Below, one piece after another: positions 1 to 8,576 of a stretch of 64,000 nucleotides of DNA. The stretch lies in NCBI GenBank assembly GCA_964448045.1, contig CAYUVF010000018.1:3929-67928 (forward strand), given 5' to 3'. A program made the position numbers and the translations under genes. This DNA comes from CAYUVF01 sp964448045. Its GTDB lineage: Bacteria > Bacteroidota > Rhodothermia > Rhodothermales > Salinibacteraceae. How positions within the stretch are numbered: position 1 is the stretch's first letter; each line of letters opens with the position of its first letter. The notes below the pieces were generated by a model. It was not told where the DNA came from and did not search any database. It saw only the letters and a list, made by a program, of their open reading frames with translations.

Positions 1-1050
1 AAGGAACACTGATCCACCGGTAAATTCCTCTCCGAATATAGCGAGAATCCAAGAGGGAACGACGATCAACGGAATCACGATAGGAAGAGACGCGATGATA
101 AGAAGGACCGTAGCTCCTCGTGCAGTTTTCTCAAGTTCCTGCATCTGTCCCTGACTGTACAACTCTGAGAATTTGGGGGCGGCTATACTATTAACAGCAA
201 TCAGGACGAATGTAGTTAAAATGGCCGTTTTGTAGGCCACCTCGTAAACTCCAACCACCGAACTCGTCTCCCATATACCAAGCATGACCGTATCGGTCCA
301 CTTCATCACGAGGTGCATCGATGCAACCCACAGGAGAGGCATACTGCTCTTTAAAATTCCACGGGTAGTGACTCTCTCTTCCTCGGAGCTTGATCTCGGC
401 ACAGAGCACCGCCACAAAAAGTACCCGAACGCGGCCGTAACAAACGCTGCGGCAACGTAAGCTGCAGCTACTCCTGATACGCCATATGGCTCAGCCAATG
501 CGATAAACAGCGGAATAGAGAGGAGGGGAACCCCAAACCCCTGCAGCAGCATCGCATAAGGGATCTTCTTTAATCCCTTCAGTAGATGCGTGTAAATGAC
601 GATGGCATTTAATAATGGGATGGCACAAGCCATGTACTGAAGGGGAACGGTAAGGGTAGGGTCTTGAAATACAAAAATCGCCAGAGCCTCCGCTCCCACG
701 TACACCGCCAGCGCTACAGCTACTGACGCCCCCGTCATCAGAAGGAGTCCTTTGCGATGAATCACATTGATCCCTTTCCAGTCTCCCTTTGACCGAAAAG
801 ACGCTACATAGCGCATAAGCGTCTTATCCAGGCCGAAACGTCCGACGACGCTAGCGATGCCTGTTACTGTCAGTGCCAAGAAGTATACACCGGCCCCTTC
901 AGCTCCCAAGTACCGCGCAACGATAATGTTTACTGCAAAGCTGAATCCTGCTCCTATCACTCGGAGCACAAACGCTACTGAAGACCCCCGAATAACCTCT
1001 CGCAGGTTTTCATCGATACTCAGTAAGTAGCGCTTCGCAGCCTTAATCAT
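1..1050 (-). CDS. Wzx-type oligosaccharide flippase, 3' end cut by the window edge
   Basis: From an ATG at 1050 the minus strand reads 350 codons without a stop to the left edge, so the C-terminus is missing. The translation begins MIKAAKRYLLS and is mostly hydrophobic helices. Near residues 40-80 it carries ARYLGAEGAG and a GRFGLDKTLMRY stretch, typical of polysaccharide flippases of the MATE/MVF (Wzx, RfbX) group. Such proteins move undecaprenyl-linked repeat units across the inner membrane. The next gene upstream is a glycosyltransferase transcribed the same way, 51 bp away, which fits a glycan operon. Sampled lines here are about 45% GC, clearly below the rest of the window, which suggests acquired DNA. 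The family is secure; the exact substrate cannot be told. Confidence 0.85.
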   Translation of the reverse strand, partial: MIKAAKRYLLSIDENLREVIRGSSVAFVLRVIGAGFSFAVNIIVARYLGAEGAGVYFLALTVTGIASVVGRFGLDKTLMRYVASFRSKGDWKGINVIHRKGLLLMTGASVAVALAVYVGAEALAIFVFQDPTLTVPLQYMACAIPLLNAIVIYTHLLKGLKKIPYAMLLQGFGVPLLSIPLFIALAEPYGVSGVAAAYVAAAFVTAAFGYFLWRCSVPRSSSEEERVTTRGILKSSMPLLWVASMHLVMKWTDTVMLGIWETSSVVGVYEVAYKTAILTTFVLIAVNSIAAPKFSELYSQGQMQELEKTARGATVLLIIASLPIVIPLIVVPSWILAIFGEEFTGGSVFL

Positions 1051-1101
1051 TATGGTTCAAAGATTCGAGCCGACTACTCAATTTATTAGCAGTGGCACTG
1101 G

Positions 1102-2331
1102 TTATCCTTTCGCCTCCGCTAAAGAGACGCTTCCGAATGAATCGCTGCTGAGCGCTTGCTCACGTATAAGCGACTCATAGCAATCTGTGATGCGCTTCCA
1201 GTTGTAATGCATCTCTACCCGTGCCTTGGCTCGCGTCCGAAACCGCTCTATTTCTGCATCAGGTAGATTTATAGCTTTCACGACTGTCCGGATGACATCA
1301 TCAACATTCTTGTCATAGAAAAGAGCAGCATCGTCCAATACTTCCCGGCTAAATACGGAGTCGAGTGCGAGGATAAAGCTTGCTTCTCCCATGGCTTCAA
1401 CCAAGGATGGATTGGTTCCCCCGACCTCATGGCCATGAATATACCCGTAAGCCTTACGACGAAGGTGCATGAGAAATGGCTGATCGTAAATCGGGCCAAG
1501 GATGTGCACTCGCTCTTCGGCTTCGCTCTTAGCTACAATCCGTTGTAGTTTCTGGTAATACGCGTTTCCTGAATCTCGATTGGTAATAACCAGCAGTTTC
1601 TTATTGATTTCTGGCGTTTCCGCGAATGCCTTAGCAATCAGCGCGATATTGTTTTCAGGGACGCATCGGGCTACCTTCATGAAGTACTCCCCCTCTACGA
1701 GGTTATGTCCATGTAGAAAGGCGAGGACTTCTTCCTCTACGTTCCGATCAAGGGCGGCTTCATTTTTTGGTGCACCATACTCAACAACAGAGAATCTCTT
1801 ATCTGGAAGAGCATACTCACTCTGCAGATAGTTCTTTATTGCGACTGCATCGGCGATAATCCGGTCTGCCCGTTTTGCCACGAAACCTTCAGCAAAGTGC
1901 AGATATTTCTGAACAACAGCTGGCCAACGCGATCGCTTCCACTCCAATCCGTCCGGGTTAACCCAAAACCGAATGCCTTTTTGCTTTAACTCACGCAGAA
2001 CGGGCCAGAGAAAGGGTCCGATACCATAACCGAGTAGATAAATGACATCACCACGGTGCGCCAACTCAGCGCAGTGCTTAAGGGCTTTGTAGTCAGATAT
2101 AAATGTTCTAAGGTGATTATCTGGAGCCTTTGTGTAAATGAGCTTGACACCTTTATAATCGGATCGACCAATTTCATCGTCAGACTCTATTTCGCATGTC
2201 ACATACACATCAACCCCTCTTTCCACGAGGCGCACTCCTACTTCTTCTGCCAAGGTTTCATACCCCGAGTAGCCAGCCGGAATTCCCCTACTACCCACAA
2301 TAAACATCTTAGGTAAATGATTATTATTCAT
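1102..2331 (-). CDS. DUF1972-type glycosyltransferase (rhamnosyltransferase-like)
   Basis: This 409-residue cytosolic glycosyltransferase begins with GSRGIPAGYSGYETLAEE at residues 13-30, the hallmark of the DUF1972 N-terminal domain of capsule rhamnosyltransferases. NPDGLEWKR at 125-133 is a second conserved block. The C-terminal half is a GT-B donor-binding domain with HEVGGTNPSLVEAMGEA at about 301-317, where Glu312 is the usual conserved acid. It would add a sugar from an NDP donor to a lipid-linked intermediate. It lies directly upstream of the flippase in the same direction and shares its low GC. The rhamnose assignment rests only on family resemblance. Confidence 0.85.
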   Translation of the reverse strand: MNNNHLPKMFIVGSRGIPAGYSGYETLAEEVGVRLVERGVDVYVTCEIESDDEIGRSDYKGVKLIYTKAPDNHLRTFISDYKALKHCAELAHRGDVIYLLGYGIGPFLWPVLRELKQKGIRFWVNPDGLEWKRSRWPAVVQKYLHFAEGFVAKRADRIIADAVAIKNYLQSEYALPDKRFSVVEYGAPKNEAALDRNVEEEVLAFLHGHNLVEGEYFMKVARCVPENNIALIAKAFAETPEINKKLLVITNRDSGNAYYQKLQRIVAKSEAEERVHILGPIYDQPFLMHLRRKAYGYIHGHEVGGTNPSLVEAMGEASFILALDSVFSREVLDDAALFYDKNVDDVIRTVVKAINLPDAEIERFRTRAKARVEMHYNWKRITDCYESLIREQALSSDSFGSVSLAEAKG

Positions 2332-2406
2332 TTCTATATTTCTAACTAATCATAGGATGACATATCTTCGAATCAATTACCCTATTATTTATACTTACAA
2401 GACAAC

Positions 2407-2688
2407 TTAATCATATTCAAAAAGAAATGTCGTAGTTTTATTAGCTGTGTATTCAAATATCGACCGAAACTTCGCATGCCGGTGGGCCAGTTCTTCGTAC
2501 GTCCCTTTGCCCACCTTCCGTCCGCGCTCCAACATCAGGATGGTATCGGCGCGGCGGACGGTGCTCAGCCGGTGGGCCATCATGAGGATCATGCGGTCGC
2601 CGTCCAGCTCGTAGATGGCCTCATCACGCTTGCCTCCGTCGCCTGATCCAGCGCCCTCGTCGAAGACGTTGGGCACATGAACGAACAT
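2407..2688 (-). pseudogene. Decayed 3' fragment of an ABC flippase gene
   Basis: The 93-codon frame contains RLSTVRRADTILMLERGRK and YEELAHRHAKF, nearly the same as the last 60 residues of the intact ABC transporter at 3297-5099. Nucleotide similarity runs from about 2460 to 2668 and includes the Walker B/D-loop region. There the copy has lost 1 nt (GGCCTCATC against GGCCTTCATC) and 8 nt (GCGCCCTCGTCGAAG against the longer intact version), so the ATSALD motif is scrambled. Nothing of the membrane domain or Walker A remains. It is best read as a dead duplicate or recombination scar, not a functional protein. Confidence 0.8.
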
Positions 2689-2721
2689 ATTGTGTGAAGC
2701 GAGAGCCGGTGACGAGCTCTT

Positions 2722-2946
2722 TTAATGGGGCAACGAGCGGCGTGTCTTAGCCTGCACCGTCACGCTGACCTCATCAGCCGGCGTCAGATTCCGTGCGGCT
2801 GCATCCATAAACTCAATACTGACCGGCTCCTCATCGGCCCCGTAGCTGATCACCACACCCTCTGGCTCTTCGATGGCGTCCACCGGCGGATCATCGCGTA
2901 GAATGAGACAGAGCACATCCGCCTCCGGGTCATAGGTTATCTTCAT
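2722..2946 (-). CDS. DUF2283 small protein
   Basis: A 74-residue protein starting MKITYDPEADVLCLIL, followed by VVISYGADEEPVSIEFMDA. The YDPEAD...L(Y/C)I opening and the I.Y..D..P..IE...A pattern are characteristic of the DUF2283 family of short beta-rich proteins. The ATG at 2946 was chosen because the upstream extension is the out-of-frame shadow of the neighbouring gene. Its start overlaps the 3' end of the DUF4258 gene by 17 bp, so the two are translationally coupled. DUF4258 and DUF2283 genes are often paired and have been suspected to form toxin-antitoxin-like modules. No activity can be asserted from sequence. Confidence 0.75.
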   Translation of the reverse strand: MKITYDPEADVLCLILRDDPPVDAIEEPEGVVISYGADEEPVSIEFMDAAARNLTPADEVSVTVQAKTRRSLPH

Positions 2947-3211
2947 GATCGTCTGCTCTCCAATATTTGTTGACTTTGCTCGTCCAATACAACGTGAGGA
3001 GGATGCGTTCCTGTCCGTCTTGGACAAACGGCACGCGAAGCAAGCCCGGCCCTCGGTGCGACTGGGCAACTTGAGCATCACGCCGACCGGGGACTATTTG
3101 CTCGGGATTTCGCACAGTGCGTTCAACCTCCTCACGAGTGATTCCTCGCTGCTCCTGCCACCGTCGTAACCGTTCCTCGGCGTGGTGGGTCCACACAATG
3201 TCCATCGACAT
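2930..3211 (-). CDS. DUF4258 small protein (possible toxin-like partner)
   Basis: A 93-residue protein, MSMDIVWTHHAEERLRRW at the N-terminus, then GITREEVERTVRNPEQIV and a C-terminal LLTLYWTSKVNKYW. The (T/S)xHAxxRLxxR...I(S/T)xEEVxxxVxxPE pattern is that of DUF4258, a small fold related to RelE/BrnT-like proteins. It is the first gene of a two-gene unit with the DUF2283 protein. The pair sits between the intact ABC flippase and its decayed copy, so it may have arrived with the duplication or inserted into it. Toxin function is an inference from gene pairing. Confidence 0.7.
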   Translation of the reverse strand: MSMDIVWTHHAEERLRRWQEQRGITREEVERTVRNPEQIVPGRRDAQVAQSHRGPGLLRVPFVQDGQERILLTLYWTSKVNKYWRADDHEDNL

Positions 3212-3296
3212 TATCTAACCTTTCTGTCAGGGAAACCTCTTCCAAACAGGCAAAATTCTGTTTCACCGGGTGCAAACCTTGCGCAATGCATGAGTA

Positions 3297-5099
3297 CTAT
3301 CCCGAGAGCGCCATCGACTGAAACTTTGCATGCCGGTGGGCCAGCTCATCATACGTCCCCTCGCCCACCTTCCGCCCCCGCTCCAGCATCACGATGGTAT
3401 CGGCGCGACGGACCGTGCTCAGCCGGTGGGCAATCATGAGGATCGTGTGGTTGTCCTCCAGCGCGTAGATGGCCTTCATCACGCTCGCCTCCGTCGCCTG
3501 ATCGAGCGCGCTCGTCGCCTCGTCGAAGACGAGCACCGACGGCCGGTGATACAGCGCCCGAGCGATGCCGATGCGCTGGCGCTGCCCACCGGAAAGCTTC
3601 ACGCCCCGCTCGCCGACGATGGTGTTCCACCGCTGCGGACACTCCTCCTCAACGAAGTCCCCAATGTGCGCCCGGCGCGCGGCGTCGCGGACGGCCTCCA
3701 TATCGATCTCCTCTTCCGGCACGCCGAAGGCAATGTTGCGCGTCACCGTGTCGTCGGCCAGGTAAATCTGCTGCGGGACGTAGCCGATGTGCTGCTGCCA
3801 GCGCCGGATGGTCTCGTCCCGGAGCGGCGTACCATCGACCGCAATGATTCCTTCCTGCGGGCGCAAGAGACCTAAGATAAGATCGACGGTCGTGGTCTTG
3901 CCCGAGCCCGTCTTGCCCACAAAGCCCACGGTGGTATGCGCCGGGATCTCCAGAGAGAGGTCCGTGATCGCCGGCTGCTTGGCGCCGGGGTAGGTAAAGG
4001 AGACGCTATCGAGCACGAGCCGGTCGGCCAGCGTGAGTGGCGTCTCCGTCGACTCCTTCGTCTCATTCGTAGGCACAGACGCCTTCGCACGCTGCTGGAG
4101 GTCGCGATGCAGCGCTTCGAGCGCCGCCGTGTTAAAGCGCGCGCTGGCGAGGCCTTTGAAGGCCTGCTGGAGCGCCGGCATGAGCCGGTAGCCCGCAAAC
4201 GCGTAGAGGCCCAGCATAGGAATCACCTGTCGGATATTGTCCTGCACGGCAATCAGATAGACCGCAATCAGGATGATCCCGCCAAACGCCACGGCTTCCA
4301 GAATGTACCGGGGCGCCTGTTTGATCACCCGGTAGTTGGCCTGCACGCGCGCATACCGCTTCGAGGGATCGTCGTACTGCTCCAGAAACGCCTCTTCCTT
4401 GCCACGGAGCTTCACTTCCTTGATGCCCCCGAAGGCTTCACTCACGAACTGATAGCGCTTGGTATTCGATTCCACGCGCTCTTCCCCGGTGCGGTCGAGC
4501 CGGTTCCGTACGGCATAATACATCCCCGTGTACGCGAGCCCGAGGATCAGCGTCACCATGAGGGCGACGACCGGATCGACGGCAAACAGAAAGCCAATAA
4601 TTGCGAACGCGACCATCGCCTTGGCCCCGCCCCGGAGCGCGGGCATCAACATCTCGCTCGTCACCTCCTTCACCTCCTCCAGGATATTTTTCCCTAACTC
4701 CGCGCTGTTGCGGATGAGGAAGTATTCGTAGGGCCGGTACAGGTAGCTGCGCAGGAGGCGGCGCGAGAGGTGATGGTTGCGGCCCCACACGTAGCGAAAG
4801 AGCGCCCACGTCGTACCCACGATAAACGCGTTGCTCACCACGAGTGCGGCGAGGGCACCCAACCCGAGGGCGATGAGGAATGTATTCGTGCTGCCGAAGC
4901 CGAGCGTCTCGTAGGCCCAGTGCAGGTACACGTTCTCGTGCACGCTCGCCGGGTCGGCCGCCACCGAGAGGAAGGGCATGATGGAGGCCACGCTCACCAC
5001 CTCCAGCCCCGCCATCACGAGCACAGCGCCGAAGAGCAAGTACAGGTTGCGCCGCTCGCGCGGGGTGAGCAGCTCGAAGAATGTTTTGAGGACGCGCAT
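3297..5099 (-). CDS. PglK/MsbA-type ABC lipid-linked glycan flippase
   Basis: This 600-residue half-transporter fuses an N-terminal six-helix membrane domain (about residues 15-325) to an ATPase domain. Walker A GKTGSGKTT is at about 395-403, the signature LSGGQ at 502-506, and Walker B VLVFDE with the D-loop SALD at 522-533. The H-loop histidine (IAHRLS) follows. The N-terminal GLEVVSVASIMPFLSV resembles PglK, which flips lipid-linked oligosaccharides, more than drug exporters. It would act as a homodimer in the inner membrane. A degenerate copy of its last exon-sized portion lies 0.6 kb downstream. Its presence beside a Wzx-type flippase means two flippase types in one locus. Confidence 0.88.
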   Translation of the reverse strand: MRVLKTFFELLTPRERRNLYLLFGAVLVMAGLEVVSVASIMPFLSVAADPASVHENVYLHWAYETLGFGSTNTFLIALGLGALAALVVSNAFIVGTTWALFRYVWGRNHHLSRRLLRSYLYRPYEYFLIRNSAELGKNILEEVKEVTSEMLMPALRGGAKAMVAFAIIGFLFAVDPVVALMVTLILGLAYTGMYYAVRNRLDRTGEERVESNTKRYQFVSEAFGGIKEVKLRGKEEAFLEQYDDPSKRYARVQANYRVIKQAPRYILEAVAFGGIILIAVYLIAVQDNIRQVIPMLGLYAFAGYRLMPALQQAFKGLASARFNTAALEALHRDLQQRAKASVPTNETKESTETPLTLADRLVLDSVSFTYPGAKQPAITDLSLEIPAHTTVGFVGKTGSGKTTTVDLILGLLRPQEGIIAVDGTPLRDETIRRWQQHIGYVPQQIYLADDTVTRNIAFGVPEEEIDMEAVRDAARRAHIGDFVEEECPQRWNTIVGERGVKLSGGQRQRIGIARALYHRPSVLVFDEATSALDQATEASVMKAIYALEDNHTILMIAHRLSTVRRADTIVMLERGRKVGEGTYDELAHRHAKFQSMALSG

Positions 5100-5561
5100 G
5101 CCTGCGGGGAAGCGGAAAGGGGGTCAAGAGAGAGGATCGTGAAACGCACCGTCTTCGCTCGTTAGATAGGCTCAAATTACATGCCGAGGCCGGTGAAAGC
5201 CAACCGATACCGTTCAACACATCGAATCTTGATGCAGATGGGCAGCCGGAGTTCCGCATTCCGGGCTTCGGGGATGCCAGATTTGTTGGGATACGGAATC
5301 AAAAATAGCTGGATCGGTAGAGGCTCGATCGGGTTGCTGCGGTGGCTTGCTCTCGGGGAGCGTCGCTTTGAATACAGCCGTGTCGTCTGGGACGAGGTCC
5401 CCCAAGGGGACTCCTTCGCTTCGCTCAAGGCGCCTCGCCGGGCTCGGGATGACGGGTCAGGGAACGAGCTGGAGGACGATCGAAAACGACCGGCAGATCG
5501 GATTTCGGATTCACAGTGCGGCGTTTGGGCGCGGCGGAAGCGCCTCCTCGGCGGATGCCAG
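5100..5561. other. Intergenic, with a short palindromic-repeat remnant
   Basis: I see no convincing gene in these 462 bases. Around 5391-5454 there is GGGACGAGGTCCC followed by a CCTTCGCTTCGCTCAAGG stretch and GGGCTCGGGATGACGG. That wording matches half of a family of mobile intergenic palindromes and is reminiscent of the fuller element at 8860-8956. The bases nearest 5100 presumably hold the promoter of the ABC flippase gene, but no clear -7/-33 pair was recognised. Confidence 0.45.
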
Positions 5562-6548
5562 TCACGATCCCGCCGCGCCGACAGAGGCCTGCACGCCGGG
5601 TGCTTCGAACCCCTGAAACCGCTCAATCAGCTCTCGGAGGCCCTCTTTGAGCGTCCGCGTGGGCTGCCACCCCAGGGCGCGGATCCGGGCGCCGTCGGTT
5701 TCGAAGGACCAGTGCGAGCGGATGTCCTGATCGGTGGAACGCACGTCGGCGTCGGGGCGGATGGACCGGATGCGCTCGACGAGGTCGAGCACGGAGGCGT
5801 TGGTCTGCACCACGTTCAGCACGGCACCGCGCGTATCGGGGCGATGCTGCAGCACCCATCGGATCGCCTCACTGGCATCGCGGACGTGCACGAAGGGGCG
5901 CCGCTGCCGGCCCTCGCCGTAGACGGTCAGCGCCCGGCGGACGCCGGCGTGGTACGCAAACTTGTTCGCTACCGAGGCAAACCGCGTGACCGGCGCCGCG
6001 CCGAACAGAATGCCGAGGCGCAGGACCGTGGGCGCCAGTCCGCGGCGGATGGCGGCCTGGATGCGCTGCTCGGCTTCGTGCTTGGACCGGGCGTAGGCGC
6101 CCTTCGGCTCGCAGGGGGCGTCTTCGGCGAAGGGGCCGCCAGGACCGTAGACGGCGTGGCTGCTGACGAACACGAAGTCGGACACGCCCGCGTCGAGGCA
6201 AGCCTCCACGAGATGGGCCGTGCCCCAGTGGTTGACCTGCTGCGCCCAGTTCGGATTGTCGAGGCTGAGCGGCGTATCGACGACGGCAGCCAGATGAACG
6301 ACGGCATCGACCCCGTCGAGCGCAACGGGCAGAAGCGACGGATCGAGCAGATCGCCTTCCAGCAGCTCGTAGGTGGCGGTCTCGGGCAGGTCCATGAGCG
6401 CGCGCGGCCGGCCGCTCTGCCAGTTGTCGAGTACCCGCACGGTCACGGCGCCCCCGTCGCCCATGCCGGCAAGGTCGCGGAGGACCTGCGAGCCGAGGTA
6501 GCCGCCTCCGCCGGTAACCAGTATGGTGAGGGTCTCGTCCGATGCCAT
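5562..6548 (-). CDS. NAD-dependent nucleotide-sugar epimerase/dehydratase (extended SDR)
   Basis: A 328-residue extended short-chain dehydrogenase. The Rossmann motif TGGGGYLG is at residues 12-19. The catalytic residues are in VFVSSHAVYG (about 126-135) and Y152xxxK156 (YARSKHE). It would interconvert an NDP-sugar at C4 or similar in the cytosol. The ATG at 6548 is preferred because the glycine-rich motif follows immediately and the stop of the upstream cysH gene lies 4 bp before it. A start at 6569 would overlap cysH. The coupling to cysH suggests co-transcription. Substrate specificity cannot be read from sequence. Confidence 0.85.
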   Translation of the reverse strand: MASDETLTILVTGGGGYLGSQVLRDLAGMGDGGAVTVRVLDNWQSGRPRALMDLPETATYELLEGDLLDPSLLPVALDGVDAVVHLAAVVDTPLSLDNPNWAQQVNHWGTAHLVEACLDAGVSDFVFVSSHAVYGPGGPFAEDAPCEPKGAYARSKHEAEQRIQAAIRRGLAPTVLRLGILFGAAPVTRFASVANKFAYHAGVRRALTVYGEGRQRRPFVHVRDASEAIRWVLQHRPDTRGAVLNVVQTNASVLDLVERIRSIRPDADVRSTDQDIRSHWSFETDGARIRALGWQPTRTLKEGLRELIERFQGFEAPGVQASVGAAGS

Positions 6549-6552
6549 GTCG

Positions 6553-7275
6553 TCACGCCGGGTTCGCATCGTTGGAATCTGCTTCCGGAGCGCCGACCTC
6601 GGTGTGCAGGCCGCACTCCTGCTTGTCCATGCCGGCCCATCGGCCGTCGCGCTCGTCGCCGCCGTGGCCCGGCCGCCGCGTGCACGGCGCACATCCGATG
6701 CTAAAGTATCCTTGTTCGAACAGCGGATGCGCGGGCAGATCGTGCGCATTCAGGTACTGCCAGATGTCGCGGCTCGTCCATGTTGCCATCGGGCACACCT
6801 TATAGAGCCCGCTATCGAGCTGCGCCACAACCGGCGTCTCGGCCCGCGCCTCGGTCTGATCGCGCCGGATGCCGCTGATCCAGACCATGTAGTCATCGAG
6901 CGCCCGTTCGAGGGGCCGGACCTTGTTGAGGTGGCAGCACAGATCGGGGTCGCGCCGGTGGAGCGCGCCGTGCTTCTTCCGGAAGCCCTCGTGGCCCAGC
7001 TGCGTCGTCAGCGACCGCACGTTCAGGCCGAAGGCTTCCTGCAGGTGATCGCGAAATTCGAGCGTCTCGGAGAAGTGGAAGCCGGTATCCAAAAACAGGA
7101 TTGGGCACTGCGGCATCGTCTGCGCGATCAGGTGGAGCAGCGGCACACTCTGCGTCTGAAACGACGACGTCGCCGCTACGCCCGCGTCGAAGGTGGCGTC
7201 CACCCATCCGAGCACCGTCTGCGGATCGGCGGCATCGAACTGCTCGTTGACCACGTCGAGATCGATCGAGCGCAT
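6553..7275 (-). CDS. cysH: Adenylyl-sulfate (APS) reductase, 4Fe-4S type
   Basis: A 240-residue CysH-family reductase that converts activated sulfate to sulfite. The FLDTGFHFSET block and WISGIRRDQTEAR match the family. Cys113-Cys114 (DLCCHLNKVRPL) together with Cys195xxCys198 (GCAPCTRR) are the ligands of the 4Fe-4S cluster found in APS-using enzymes. The catalytic cysteine is Cys221 in KQECGLH. PAPS-only reductases lack the cluster cysteines, so this enzyme is expected to accept APS. The ATG at 7275 gives the usual length; longer starts add a non-conserved tail. It sits amid glycan genes and only about 5 kb from cysN/C and cysD on the same strand. Confidence 0.9.
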   Translation of the reverse strand: MRSIDLDVVNEQFDAADPQTVLGWVDATFDAGVAATSSFQTQSVPLLHLIAQTMPQCPILFLDTGFHFSETLEFRDHLQEAFGLNVRSLTTQLGHEGFRKKHGALHRRDPDLCCHLNKVRPLERALDDYMVWISGIRRDQTEARAETPVVAQLDSGLYKVCPMATWTSRDIWQYLNAHDLPAHPLFEQGYFSIGCAPCTRRPGHGGDERDGRWAGMDKQECGLHTEVGAPEADSNDANPA

Positions 7276-7363
7276 GAAAGGCGTCGCAGAGCGGCAGGGA
7301 AGCGGGTCGATGGATACACGTGTCCTAAGAGACGAAGGCGCGCTCAAACATGCAACCGGCCCC

Positions 7364-7379
7364 GGGCGCTTCGGCGCCC
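7364..7379 (-). terminator. UUCG-type hairpin after the Wzz gene
   Basis: GGGCGC and GCGCCC form a perfect 6-bp stem around a 4-nt loop, 4 bp past the Wzz stop codon on the minus strand. There is no clear U-tract after it, so it may be a weak terminator, an attenuator or a 3'-end stabiliser between wzz and cysH. Confidence 0.35.
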
Positions 7380-7382
7380 CGC

Positions 7383-8576
7383 TTACGAGGCCGGTGAACG
7401 CCACCGCTCCGGGACCAATCGCTCGCGGATCTCGGCCAGCTTTTCCTGCTCCTCGGCGTCCTCCTCGGTGCTGTCGAAGAAGGCCGCCACAAACGCCGCC
7501 CCGATACCCAGAAACCCGCCGAGGATGAGACTTAGCAGTACAATGAGCGTGCGCTTGGGCGCGCTGCGCTCCATCGGGGGGACGGGTTGTTCGACGGTCG
7601 TGATCACGGGCGTGCTTCGCTGGAGCTCGATCCGCGCCTGCGTGAGCTGCGTCTGCAACTCGCTGTACAGGTCCGAGGCAAAGCGCACCTGCCGCTGGAG
7701 GCGCTCCTGTTCGGTGCGCAGCTGGGCCGAGGTGATGCGCTGGTTGCGATCGGTGAACTGGGCCAGGCGCTGCTCGGCTGCGCGGAGCTCGGCTTTCGCC
7801 TCTTCGAAGCGCTGCTCCACAAACTCCACGTTCTGCCGGGCCTTATCGGTGCGGATCGTGCGGACGCGCTCCGTAAGATGGCGCAGGAAGCTATCGGCCA
7901 GCGCCGCCGCCAGGCCCGGCTCGCCCGCCGTGACGTTGATCGTCATCAGCCCGCTCTCCTGATCGACCGAGGACGAAACCTTGTCGGCAATCACCTTGAT
8001 TGCATCCTCCTCTGCTTCGGTGGGATAAATGGGGGCGCCCGCCGAATCGGTGCCGGCCGGGCGCGGCGTGGACGGGACGAGGGCGGCCTTGATGGTCCAT
8101 GGCAAACGGAGGGTGTACTTGAACAGCGTTTCGGCGAGACCCGCCGGTTGGTCGACGTACGCCACGTACGTCATCTGGGCCTCCTCATCGGCAAAGTAGA
8201 ACGTGTCGCGCACAACGGCGAGGCGCACCTCCCGGCTCGTCAGGATGCTCGGATAGGCCTCCGGCGTGAGCCCGCTGGCGGCCCCGCCCAGGTTGATCCC
8301 CAACCCGCGCAGCGCCGAAATTCCGCCGGGCAGGGTTCCGCTCTCCGACTGGGCCTCGCGGACGACGCGCGCCGTGGAGGTATACTCGGGGGGCTTCAGC
8401 ACCGCGTAGAGCACGCCCACCACCGTCACCACAAGCACCGTCCGCACGATCAGCCGCTTGTAGCGGGCGATGACGAGGAGGATGTCGAGCAGGGACACTT
8501 CGTCCTCGGCATACGGGCGGCGTTTGCGCTCGGGGGCGCCGTTTTCAGCAGACTGTGAGTGCTTAGATTCGCTCAT
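7383..8576 (-). CDS. Wzz/GumC-type polysaccharide co-polymerase, no kinase domain
   Basis: A 397-residue chain-length determinant of the inner membrane. The order is a cytosolic N-terminus, a first transmembrane helix at about 40-60, then a large periplasmic part. This includes a Wzz start (KPPEYTSTARVV) and a long coiled coil with many Q/E/R repeats (about 215-310). A proline-rich VEQPVPP block and a second helix (LLSLILGGFLGIGAAFVAA, about 345-365) follow. No C-terminal BY-kinase is fused. It would control chain length together with the SLBB export protein encoded upstream on the same strand. The ATG at 8576 gives MSESKHSQSA, just before the hydrophobic domain. Confidence 0.88.
   Translation of the reverse strand: MSESKHSQSAENGAPERKRRPYAEDEVSLLDILLVIARYKRLIVRTVLVVTVVGVLYAVLKPPEYTSTARVVREAQSESGTLPGGISALRGLGINLGGAASGLTPEAYPSILTSREVRLAVVRDTFYFADEEAQMTYVAYVDQPAGLAETLFKYTLRLPWTIKAALVPSTPRPAGTDSAGAPIYPTEAEEDAIKVIADKVSSSVDQESGLMTINVTAGEPGLAAALADSFLRHLTERVRTIRTDKARQNVEFVEQRFEEAKAELRAAEQRLAQFTDRNQRITSAQLRTEQERLQRQVRFASDLYSELQTQLTQARIELQRSTPVITTVEQPVPPMERSAPKRTLIVLLSLILGGFLGIGAAFVAAFFDSTEEDAEEQEKLAEIRERLVPERWRSPAS

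Noticed and set aside
5181..6704. 507-codon open frame on the plus strand
   Set aside because: Antisense to the epimerase and part of cysH; no domain recognisable.
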